DNA of 5,219 bases from Nitrospinae bacterium CG11_big_fil_rev_8_21_14_0_20_56_8 (GTDB lineage Bacteria > Nitrospinota > Nitrospinia > Nitrospinales > VA-1), in NCBI GenBank assembly GCA_002796165.1, contig PCWF01000187.1, positions 10,295 to 15,513 on the forward strand. The letters are read 5' to 3'. Below the pieces are notes generated by a model that saw nothing but the letters and a program-made list of their open reading frames with translations, was not told the DNA's origin and made no database searches. The translations under genes and the position numbers were made by a program. Below are positions 1 through 5,071 of this stretch, in pieces. Each line of letters opens with the position of its first letter. Positions within the stretch are counted from its first letter, which is position 1.

Positions 1-1054
1 AGCAAATGGCCACAATGAGACTGAACACGGCCAGCAGGGGTTTGACCACGCCCCGGTATGCGACGATAAACAGCAGTGCCACGCCCACCAGGGCGATCTG
101 CGACGCTTTCTTCACATCGATCTGGGTGGTCACCATTTCGTCGGAGGCAATGACGTCCTCTCCGGTCAGACCCACCTGGATGCCGGGAAACCGGCTCCGG
201 GTCTCGGCGATCGCGCTCCGGAGAAACTTCACGGAGTCCTTGAAGCCGGTGAATTCGTCGTGGTTCTCATTGGGCACGATGAGAACGTAGAGAAGCTTTT
301 CGTTATCGGAAACCAGGTATCCCGCCTCTTTGAGGGGATGTCCGCCGCCCCCGAGAAAGGACCGCCACGGGGAGCGGTAGGTCCCGGAACCCCGGAGCTG
401 GGCCACCATTTCTTTTTCCAGGGCGATGAGAAGGCTGAGGTCGGCGGTCTCGTCGGGAGACGTCTCGTCTCCGGTGCCGAGAAAATCGGTGAGGAGGGAT
501 TCGACCATGCCGGAACTGATCTTGCCATTGATGCTTTGTAGCAGGCGGTTGAGTCCCGGCGCTTCATTGACCTCGGCAAGAAAATCCCGATGCTCCCGCA
601 ATTTGGCCGCGAGGTCATCGAGGTCTGGGGTGTCAAGGTAGAGCAGGGCCTTGTCCTTGAAGTAGCCGGTATCGATCTTGTAGAAAATCCGGGGAAACAG
701 GTCCGGGCGCGCGGCCAGTTGCCGGACGAAGGTTTCGGTGAACGCCTTGACGGATTCGGGATCTTTTCCCTCGACGACGGCGATCATGCTGTCGTAGTCC
801 TGAAATTCGCCGCGGTAATTTTTGTAAATTTGAATGTAGGGGAGATCTTTGGAGATCAGATCCCCCCGGCTGGTGTTGAAGGTGAGGTGCCCCGCGGTGA
901 ACCAGAGGGACAGGCCGGCAAGAAACAGGGAAAAAAAGACGACGCTGAAGGGGTAAGAATAGGCGAGCCCCTCCACATAGCCAAACAGGCGGTTGAACCG
1001 CCCGCCGGGGGCCGGAGAGGTATTGCGGTGTTGCCCGGTTTCCGGGAAGGCCAT
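1..1054 (-). CDS. MMPL/RND-family exporter, HpnN-like, N-terminal part (3' end outside window)
   Basis: Likely an inner-membrane, proton-driven RND-superfamily (MMPL) transporter moving lipidic or hydrophobic substrates toward the outer membrane. The frame gives 351 codons from an ATG at 1054 and stays open to the left edge. An in-frame TGA at 1066-1064 just upstream makes this the first possible start, although no good Shine-Dalgarno precedes it. Visible parts are a basic cytoplasmic N-terminus (about 1-33), TM1 (about 35-55), a large periplasmic loop (about 56-316), TM2 (about 318-333) and the start of TM3 (about 338 on). The loop opens with a T-S-R-G-D-L-I-S-K-D-L-P stretch and ends with G-L-T-G-E-D, as I recall for hopanoid-associated HpnN and related MMPL exporters, which are about 850 residues. 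No hopanoid genes are visible, so the substrate is unknown. It follows the PagL-like gene on the same strand and may share its transcript. Family assignment is firm; the HpnN subfamily is inference. Confidence 0.85.
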   Translation of the reverse strand, partial: MAFPETGQHRNTSPAPGGRFNRLFGYVEGLAYSYPFSVVFFSLFLAGLSLWFTAGHLTFNTSRGDLISKDLPYIQIYKNYRGEFQDYDSMIAVVEGKDPESVKAFTETFVRQLAARPDLFPRIFYKIDTGYFKDKALLYLDTPDLDDLAAKLREHRDFLAEVNEAPGLNRLLQSINGKISSGMVESLLTDFLGTGDETSPDETADLSLLIALEKEMVAQLRGSGTYRSPWRSFLGGGGHPLKEAGYLVSDNEKLLYVLIVPNENHDEFTGFKDSVKFLRSAIAETRSRFPGIQVGLTGEDVIASDEMVTTQIDVKKASQIALVGVALLFIVAYRGVVKPLLAVFSLIVAIC

Positions 1055-1199
1055 CGAAAGGATTCAGGGAAGTGGGTTCAGGGCATGAGCCCCATCGGGG
1101 AGCATGACACCGGGATCCGGCGGATTCATGACGGCAGACCGAAGTTCAAACCGGTCGAGGGAAAGGGAATGGCCAAGACCCTTAACGGGGAGGAATGCC

Positions 1200-1811
1200 T
1201 CAGAAGCGGTAGCCCACGCTGAACACATGCGCGTTGAGACCGATATTGGGAAACTCGATCCCGGCGTTGGATACATGGAAAAACCGGTAGTTCAGGGCCC
1301 ATGAGCTGGATCCCTTGCCGAAAAACTCGACCCCGGCTCCCGCATGCAGAAGGAACTCAAACTCGGTGCCGAGTTCGCGCCGGGCCTGATCTTTCCAATT
1401 GGTATAGGAAAACCCTCCTCCCGCGAGGAGGTGGGGAGCCCATCCCCGGTTGGCATCGACGAATTTGTAATCGACCATCAAGGGAGAAAACCCGAAGAGG
1501 TATTCCCCGTCACGATTGACCAGTTCGGCCAGCCCCGCCTCGACATGCCAGTACAGAGCGCCCTGGTAAAATGTTCCTTTGCCTAACAGGCCGGTCAGGT
1601 TTTGTTCGTAGTTGGGAAAGAAAAACACGAAACTGAGATCCGCCCGGTCCCGGCCGGGAGGCAGGTCGATCGTGTATCCGAATCCCGCATCCAGTCCAAA
1701 GGATGACTGTCCCTTGGCAAACCGGGAAGCAAAATCCTGCGCATCGGCCTGGGAAACCTGGAGACCCAAAAACAAAGCAAAAATCCAGACAACCGTGTTG
1801 ATCCGTTTCAT
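1200..1811 (-). CDS. PagL-family lipid A 3-O-deacylase-like outer-membrane protein (acyloxyacyl hydrolase family)
   Basis: The 203-residue product has a signal peptide (basic MKR, hydrophobic core 7-18, AxA-type site after A22-D23-A24). The mature part shows alternating beta-strand patterns and ends in the terminal aromatic Y-R-F expected of an outer-membrane barrel. The signature H179-V-S181-N-A-G lies exactly 25 residues from the C-terminus, as His126/Ser128 do in Pseudomonas PagL. PagL removes the 3-O acyl chain of lipid A using a His-Ser-Glu triad. Here the residue 14 after the His, where PagL has Glu140, is Asn193; the nearby E186 is the only close acidic residue. Activity is therefore uncertain, although membership of the family is clear. 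A GGGGA Shine-Dalgarno (minus strand, 1825-1821) sits 9 nt before the ATG. It is first in a probable leftward unit with the MMPL exporter and diverges from tatA. Confidence 0.85.
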   Translation of the reverse strand: MKRINTVVWIFALFLGLQVSQADAQDFASRFAKGQSSFGLDAGFGYTIDLPPGRDRADLSFVFFFPNYEQNLTGLLGKGTFYQGALYWHVEAGLAELVNRDGEYLFGFSPLMVDYKFVDANRGWAPHLLAGGGFSYTNWKDQARRELGTEFEFLLHAGAGVEFFGKGSSSWALNYRFFHVSNAGIEFPNIGLNAHVFSVGYRF

Positions 1812-1847
1812 TAAAAAAGATCCCCGATATCGTGAAATAGGTTATTT

Positions 1848-1866
1848 TTCAGGCTTTCTGCCTGAA
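1848..1866 (-). other. Stem-loop in the leader of the PagL-like gene
   Basis: A perfect 7-bp stem (TTCAGGC / GCCTGAA) with a 5-nt loop lies 37 nt upstream of the start codon, inside the predicted 5' untranslated region. No T-run follows on either strand, so it does not look like a terminator. It could affect mRNA stability or be a protein-binding site; its role is unknown. Confidence 0.4.
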
Positions 1867-1886
1867 CCGGAAAAAATTCAGCGGTA

Positions 1887-1916
1887 ATTCTAGCACAAAT
1901 GGCGGAAAAATTTAAA
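1887..1916 (-). promoter_or_regulatory. Probable sigma70 promoter of the PagL-like gene (extended -10)
   Basis: Read on the minus strand, TGC-TAGAAT (1895-1887) is an extended -10 box with five of six consensus bases. TTTAAA (1916-1911) lies 18 bp upstream as a weak -35, and the surrounding A/T tracts resemble an UP element. The predicted transcript would start near 1880 and have a leader of about 70 nt. The -35 sits in the centre of a perfect 16-bp A/T palindrome (1906-1921). Confidence 0.55.
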
Positions 1917-1927
1917 TTTTTAATGGT

Positions 1928-1956
1928 TTGTTTTTATGTGCAAGAGGTGTTAAACT
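1928..1956 (+). promoter_or_regulatory. Weak candidate promoter for tatA
   Basis: TTGTTT (1928-1933) and TAAACT (1951-1956) are separated by 17 bp, with four of six consensus bases at the -10. TATTCT at 1960-1965 is an alternative -10. tatA begins a plus-strand unit divergent from the PagL-like gene, so a promoter must lie in this gap, but neither candidate is strong. Confidence 0.25.
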
Positions 1957-2002
1957 CGCTATTCTTATCGCATGGTAACCTTCAATTTAAGGATTTCGGC
2001 TT

Positions 2003-2287
2003 ATGATGGGTATCGGTTTCCCGGAATTAATGATTATTCTGGTCATCATCATGATCATTTTTGGAGCGGGGAAACTGCCTCAGATCGGTTCCGCGCTGGG
2101 AAACACCATCAAGAATTTCAAAAAATCCATGAAGGACGCGGAGGTGGAACCCATAGAAAATACCGGCGAGGGACAACAGGATGCCCCGGCTCTTCAGGCC
2201 AGTTCTGAAGAGGGGGACCCGCCATCGGATTCTCAGGCCGAATCCCCCGTAACCTCCTCCATCGAATCGGAAAAGAAACAAGCCTGA
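2003..2287 (+). CDS. tatA: Sec-independent protein translocase subunit TatA
   Basis: TatA forms the pore-like oligomer of the twin-arginine system, which exports folded proteins across the inner membrane. The 94-residue product has the standard layout: a short periplasmic N-terminus, a transmembrane helix (about 6-20), the F20-G21 hinge, an amphipathic helix (about 24-44, beginning K-L-P and containing L-G and F-K-K), then an acidic, disordered tail rich in E, S, P and Q. A Glu at position 8 in the membrane helix is a polar residue at a site where Escherichia coli TatA has Gln and TatB has Glu. Two ATG codons are adjacent; the first has the better spacing (9 nt) from AAGGA at 1989-1993. No tatB or tatC lies in the window, so the rest of the system is presumably elsewhere. 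Overall length and the short amphipathic helix favour TatA over TatB. Confidence 0.93.
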   Translation: MMGIGFPELMIILVIIMIIFGAGKLPQIGSALGNTIKNFKKSMKDAEVEPIENTGEGQQDAPALQASSEEGDPPSDSQAESPVTSSIESEKKQA

Positions 2288-2339
2288 ACCTTCTTCGGGC
2301 ACGCGACCCCTGGGTACTCGTTCTTTGCAATCGGTTGAT

Positions 2340-2345
2340 TATAAT
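2340..2345 (+). promoter_or_regulatory. Perfect -10 hexamer upstream of the sigma factor gene
   Basis: TATAAT matches the sigma70 -10 consensus exactly, 146 bp before the sigma factor start. No proper -35 lies 16-18 bp upstream; TTGCAA (2325-2330) is only 9 bp away. It is a possible housekeeping promoter for the sigma/anti-sigma pair. I found no convincing ECF-type promoter in this gap. Confidence 0.3.
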
Positions 2346-2461
2346 GCCGGATTTTTGTTTATGCCTTCGATTTCCGTGAATCCACCCGCGGTGGGGGGCA
2401 TCTAAACTAATTGAAAAGGACGCGTATCCCCGTCGAAATACACGAATCGGCGGGCCACCGG

Positions 2462-2487
2462 TACCCGGCGCATCACTCTGGCCGGTA
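2462..2487 (+). other. Stem-loop abutting the sigma factor start codon
   Basis: TACC-(C)-GGC pairs with GCC-GGTA: a 7-bp stem with one bulged C and an 11-nt loop. It ends 3 nt before the ATG at 2491 and covers the place where a Shine-Dalgarno would lie. The gene has no recognisable Shine-Dalgarno, so structure here could limit translation. It may be fortuitous in GC-rich sequence. Confidence 0.3.
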
Positions 2488-2490
2488 GAT

Positions 2491-3129
2491 ATGCGGACGA
2501 TGTCGTTTACTGAACCTAAAGAAAGCAAGGAAATCGAAGAATCCCTCGTTCGGGAGCTTCAGGCAGGCAATGCCGACGCTTTTGAAAAGATTGCCGAGTT
2601 GTACCAGAAGAAGATTTATGCTCTCAGTTTCAACCTGACGCGCAATACGATGGACGCGCAGGACGTGACCCAGGATGTGTTGCTGACGTTGTTCCGTAAA
2701 ATAAACACCTTCCAGGGAAAATCGGCGTTTTCGAGCTGGGTTTACCGCATCACCCTCAACGCCACCTACATGAAGCTGAGAAGCCGGAAGAAGGAGCTGA
2801 CGGTTTCCATCGAGGAGCTCCTGCCCTCGTTCAACGGGGGAGGATTTCAGCAGGAAAAAATTCAGGACTGGTCGGAAAACACCGAGTCGTTGATGTTCAC
2901 CAACGAGACCCGGGAGATCATCCAGAAAGCGGTGGACCAGTTGCCGGAAAAGGAGAAGGTGGTATTTCTCCTGCGCGACGTCGAGGGTCTTTCGACGGAA
3001 AAAGTGGGAGAGATTCTGGACCTCACCGTTCCTGCAGTCAAATCGCGGCTTCATCGGGCGCGGTTGTTTTTGAGAAAGAAATTGTCCAATTTTTTTGAAG
3101 AGTACTCCAGGGAGGAGAAAAAGAAATGA
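2491..3129 (+). CDS. RNA polymerase ECF-type sigma factor (RpoE/SigW-like)
   Basis: A 212-residue extracytoplasmic-function sigma factor directs RNA polymerase to a stress regulon. The sigma-2 domain spans about 29-101, with the D-A-Q-D-V-T-Q-D-V core-binding motif of region 2.2 (55-63) and S-S-W-V-Y-R-I-T-L-N (81-90) leading into a basic -10-binding helix. A linker (about 102-136) precedes sigma-4 (about 137-196), which has L-P-E-K-E-K (151-156) and a helix-turn-helix ending V-K-S-R-L-H-R-A-R (183-191). Regions 1 and 3 are absent and the size is typical for ECF factors. ATG 2491 is the first possible start; ATG 2500 (M4) is equally possible because neither has a good Shine-Dalgarno. The last bases overlap the anti-sigma gene by ATGA, implying translational coupling. 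The class is certain; the inducing signal is not known. Confidence 0.93.
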   Translation: MRTMSFTEPKESKEIEESLVRELQAGNADAFEKIAELYQKKIYALSFNLTRNTMDAQDVTQDVLLTLFRKINTFQGKSAFSSWVYRITLNATYMKLRSRKKELTVSIEELLPSFNGGGFQQEKIQDWSENTESLMFTNETREIIQKAVDQLPEKEKVVFLLRDVEGLSTEKVGEILDLTVPAVKSRLHRARLFLRKKLSNFFEEYSREEKKK

Positions 3130-3365
3130 TGTGCTGTAAGGAATGCCTGGACCTGCTCTACGATTACCTGGAGGGGAATCTCGACCCTCAAATCCATAGC
3201 TCCCTCACCGAGCACTTGCAGGATTGTCCGCCCTGCGTGGCTTTCATCAACACCTATAAATCCACCACCCGAATCTGCCGGGAAACCCTCAAGAACGCCG
3301 AAATGCCGGAAGTCGTTCAAATCAAGTTGCGCGAGTTCCTCAAATCCGCCAAGCGAACGGTCTGA
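3126..3365 (+). CDS. Soluble zinc-binding anti-sigma factor (zf-HC2 / ZAS domain)
   Basis: The 79-residue protein consists essentially of one zinc anti-sigma domain. C4, H30, C34 and C37 have spacings of 26, 4 and 3, matching as I recall the zinc ligands of the redox-sensing anti-sigma factor RsrA (C11, H37, C41, C44). The intervening helix L-Y-D-Y-L-E-G-N-L and the H-L-Q-D-C-P-P-C motif are characteristic of zf-HC2. There is no transmembrane segment, so it should act in the cytoplasm, binding and inhibiting the sigma factor encoded just upstream. Extra cysteines C3, C7 and C51 could add redox chemistry. The ATGA overlap with the sigma gene and a strong GGGAGGAG Shine-Dalgarno (3109-3116) favour near-stoichiometric production. 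ATG 3129 is an alternative start one codon later. Redox sensing is inferred, since many ZAS proteins bind zinc without responding to oxidants. Confidence 0.88.
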   Translation: MMCCKECLDLLYDYLEGNLDPQIHSSLTEHLQDCPPCVAFINTYKSTTRICRETLKNAEMPEVVQIKLREFLKSAKRTV

Positions 3366-3384
3366 ACCGCCTCTGTTCTCCATC

Positions 3385-3414
3385 TCTCCCCCGTCCTCGC
3401 GGGCCAAAGGGAGA
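3385..3414 (+). terminator. Stem-loop after the anti-sigma gene, possible terminator without a T-run
   Basis: TCTCCC (3385-3390) pairs with GGGAGA (3409-3414), with an alternative inner CCCG/CGGG stem (3390-3393 with 3400-3403). It begins about 20 nt after the anti-sigma stop and ends against the -35 of the next promoter. No T-tract follows, so termination activity is doubtful. Confidence 0.25.
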
Positions 3415-3443
3415 TTGACAAATCCTGGGGGTTTCACTATCAT
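3415..3443 (+). promoter_or_regulatory. Strong sigma70-type promoter for the DUF151 gene
   Basis: TTGACA (3415-3420) is a perfect -35. TATCAT (3438-3443) matches five of six -10 bases, and the spacer is the ideal 17 bp. Transcription should start near 3450, giving a leader of about 80 nt before the DUF151 start. This is the clearest promoter in the window and separates the DUF151 gene (and perhaps nadK) from the sigma/anti-sigma unit. Confidence 0.75.
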
Positions 3444-3467
3444 TTGGGAAAGTAACTTCGCTGTATT

Positions 3468-3502
3468 TTCCCCGGTTTTTCGCCCGGGGAATCAAGCCCG
3501 GG
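3468..3502 (+). promoter_or_regulatory. Leader with competing GC hairpins upstream of the DUF151 gene
   Basis: TTCCCCGG (3468-3475) pairs perfectly with CCGGGGAA (3484-3491) around an 8-nt loop. The second arm also contains CCCGGG (3483-3488), which can instead pair with CCCGGG at 3497-3502. The two helices are mutually exclusive. The arrangement could be a leader switch or simply mRNA protection; no T-run marks a terminator. Confidence 0.35.
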
Positions 3503-3532
3503 AGGGTTAAAACCTCAAAGAAGGTGGTCATA

Positions 3533-4021
3533 ATGGTCGAGATGAAAGTTGAAGGACTCACTCTGGACCCCCTAACGAACATGCCCATCATTATTTTGAA
3601 AGATCTCGATGGCAACCGGGCCCTTCCGATTTGGGTGGGTTACTTCGAGGCAAACGCCATTGCCTTGGAAATCGAGAAGGTCGCCACTCCCAGGCCCATG
3701 ACCCACGATCTGATGCGTAACCTGCTCCAGGGAATGAACGCCCAGGTCAATCACATCCTGGTGAGCGAACTCAAGGACAACACGTTTTACGCGATCATCT
3801 CTCTGGTCTGCGGCGGCTCCACGATGAACATCGATTCCCGCCCCAGCGATGCGATTGCGCTGGCGCTCCGGACCAAATCGCCGATTTTTGTGGAAGAGAA
3901 AGTCATCGAGGCCGCGAAGAGCCTCGACTTGCCGGATCCGGACAAAATCAAAAAAGACGAAAAACAGCAATGGAAAGAGTGGTTGCAGAACCTCAAGCCG
4001 CAGGATTTCGGTCGGCTTTGA
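3533..4021 (+). CDS. Bifunctional nuclease family protein (DUF151)
   Basis: The 162-residue product begins M-V-E-M-K-V-E-G-L, as DUF151/bifunctional nuclease proteins do, and keeps the family blocks L-P-I-W-V-G (31-36), T-P-R-P-M-T-H-D-L (52-60), N-T-F-Y-A (83-87) and S-R-P-S-D-A-I-A-L-A (102-111). The last ~30 residues form a charged tail ending Q-D-F-G-R-L. Plant homologues have been reported to have DNase and RNase activity; the bacterial role is poorly defined and activity here is not proven. I chose ATG 3533 because AAGGTGG (3521-3527) is a well-spaced Shine-Dalgarno for it. The in-frame GTG at 3524 lies inside that Shine-Dalgarno, so it is an unlikely start. Transcription probably starts at the 3415-3443 promoter, and a hairpin with T-run follows the stop codon. 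Confidence 0.92.
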   Translation: MVEMKVEGLTLDPLTNMPIIILKDLDGNRALPIWVGYFEANAIALEIEKVATPRPMTHDLMRNLLQGMNAQVNHILVSELKDNTFYAIISLVCGGSTMNIDSRPSDAIALALRTKSPIFVEEKVIEAAKSLDLPDPDKIKKDEKQQWKEWLQNLKPQDFGRL

Positions 4022-4080
4022 GTCCCGCTTGGTGTTTTACCCTGCGTCTGCTTTTATCCGCAACTTTTGAATTTGCCGTC

Positions 4081-4121
4081 AAGGCACCGCCGTTGAGGTT
4101 TTATCCGGAGGTGCCTTTTTT
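4081..4121 (+). terminator. Rho-independent terminator (possibly attenuator) between the DUF151 gene and nadK
   Basis: AAGGCACC (4081-4088) pairs perfectly with GGTGCCTT (4110-4117), and the 3' arm runs into six T residues (4116-4121). The 21-nt loop is longer than usual. An overlapping alternative helix, TCAAGGC with GCC-(G)-TTGA (about 4079-4097), would break the terminator stem. It lies 60 nt after the DUF151 stop and 46 nt before nadK. Confidence 0.6.
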
Positions 4122-4133
4122 GTTTTCCGCCAC

Positions 4134-4149
4134 GGTTCCGTCAGGAACT
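4134..4149 (+). promoter_or_regulatory. Small hairpin covering the only Shine-Dalgarno in front of nadK
   Basis: GTTCC (4135-4139) pairs with GGAAC (4144-4148) around GTCA, plus a G-T closing pair. The AGGAA at 4143-4147 is thus partly sequestered. It is 6 nt from ATG 4154, which is out of frame with nadK, and 19 nt from the nadK GTG at 4167. The helix is short and may be weak. Confidence 0.3.
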
Positions 4150-4166
4150 CTGCATGGGCAAACATC

Positions 4167-5045
4167 GTGAAACAGATCGGCATTTTCTGCAAAAAAAAGC
4201 CCCCCGTCGACCGGCAGGTGTTGCAACAACTGGTGGACTGGCTCTCCAACCGGAATTACGAGATCTGCATGGATTCCGAGACGGCCGGGATCATCGGACA
4301 AACCTCGACTTGTTCCAAGGAGGAAATCCCCGCCCGGTCGGATCTGATCATCGTCCTCGGCGGCGACGGAACCCTGCTGGGAATGGCGCGGATCGCCCAC
4401 TCATTCAACGTTCCCATTCTCGCCATTAATCTCGGCAGTCTGGGTTTTCTGACCGACGTTCCCCTTCCCGGCCTCCTCCCCGCTCTGGAAAAGGTGCTAG
4501 GCAAAAATTATAAAATCGAAAACCGGATGTTGCTCAACGCCACGCTCTTGCGAAACGGCCAAACGCTTGAGGAGCACAATGTCCTCAACGACCTGGTCAT
4601 CAACAAGGGGGCCCTCGCCCGCATCGTGGAGCTCCACGTTTCGGTAAACGGGGAGTACATGACCTCTTACCGGGGTGACGGGTTGATCGTGGCCACCCCG
4701 ACGGGATCCACCGCCTACTCGCTTTCGGCGGGAGGACCCATCATTCATCCCAGCATGCACAACCTGGTCATCAGCCCCATCTGCCCTTTTGCTCTCACCA
4801 ACCGGCCCATCGTTCTCCCCGACGACTCGCTGATCGAGATCAAGCTCCAGACCAACGGGGAACATGTCCGGCTGACCCTGGACGGGCAAGAGGGTTGCGA
4901 TATGGATTCCCGGGATCTCCTTCGAATCCGTAAAGGGCAAACCACTCTGAAACTGGTGCGTGTTTCCGGAATCAGCTATTACGAACTGCTTCGCGAAAAA
5001 CTTCACTGGGGAAGCACGACCCTCGGCGGCGGGACCCATTCCTGA
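4167..5045 (+). CDS. nadK: NAD kinase (ATP/polyphosphate:NAD 2'-phosphotransferase)
   Basis: The cytoplasmic enzyme phosphorylates NAD+ to NADP+, the only route to NADP(H). The 292-residue length is normal for bacteria. Diagnostic motifs are all present: G-G-D-G-T (65-69), N-L-G-S-L-G-F-L (88-95), the substrate-binding N-D motif in N-D-L-V-I (141-145), the glycine-rich T-P-T-G-S-T-A-Y-S (178-186 region) and L-D-G-Q (238-241). The GTG at 4167 gives the usual M-K-Q-I-G-I-F-C-K-K beginning; the ATG at 4154 is in another frame. No good Shine-Dalgarno is properly spaced for the GTG. An A8 tract followed by G and C6 (4191-4205) spans codons 9-13, a run prone to slippage. No clear promoter lies between the terminator at 4081-4121 and this start, so expression may depend on read-through from the DUF151 promoter or on an unrecognised promoter. 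Confidence 0.96.
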   Translation: MKQIGIFCKKKPPVDRQVLQQLVDWLSNRNYEICMDSETAGIIGQTSTCSKEEIPARSDLIIVLGGDGTLLGMARIAHSFNVPILAINLGSLGFLTDVPLPGLLPALEKVLGKNYKIENRMLLNATLLRNGQTLEEHNVLNDLVINKGALARIVELHVSVNGEYMTSYRGDGLIVATPTGSTAYSLSAGGPIIHPSMHNLVISPICPFALTNRPIVLPDDSLIEIKLQTNGEHVRLTLDGQEGCDMDSRDLLRIRKGQTTLKLVRVSGISYYELLREKLHWGSTTLGGGTHS

Positions 5046-5071
5046 TCCGCCGGAATTCATTCAACCCGATT

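Noticed and set aside
229..636. A 135-codon minus-strand frame overlapping the MMPL gene in another phase
   Set aside because: It lies wholly inside the MMPL coding frame and reads as low-complexity Ser/Pro/Arg-rich sequence with no family pattern.
590..1222. A 210-codon open frame on the plus strand opposite the MMPL gene
   Set aside because: The minus-strand frame is continuous from 1054 to the edge and shows clear MMPL topology and motifs; the plus-strand frame has no recognisable domain and arises from GC-biased codons.
2286..2307. A GAACC followed by CGAC, resembling an ECF-type autoregulatory promoter
   Set aside because: The spacing is about 13 bp rather than the usual 16-17, and it overlaps the tatA stop codon.
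2344..2405. Two tiny ORFs (11 and 14 codons) starting at ATG 2344 and ATG 2361
   Set aside because: Neither has a Shine-Dalgarno, and both have unremarkable composition; frames this short are expected by chance.
2118..2528. A 136-codon minus-strand frame spanning the tatA-sigma gap
   Set aside because: It overlaps tatA and the sigma start, is Arg/Pro-rich, has no Shine-Dalgarno and no recognisable motif.
2473..3054. A 193-codon minus-strand frame antisense to the sigma factor
   Set aside because: The sigma factor has complete sigma-2 and sigma-4 domains; the antisense frame is a codon-bias shadow.
3524..3532. GTG 3524 as the start of the DUF151 gene
   Set aside because: It lies within the AAGGTGG Shine-Dalgarno that serves ATG 3533, and family members begin at the M-V-E-M position.
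4497..5060. A 187-codon minus-strand frame antisense to nadK
   Set aside because: It shadows conserved NAD kinase motifs and has no domain of its own.
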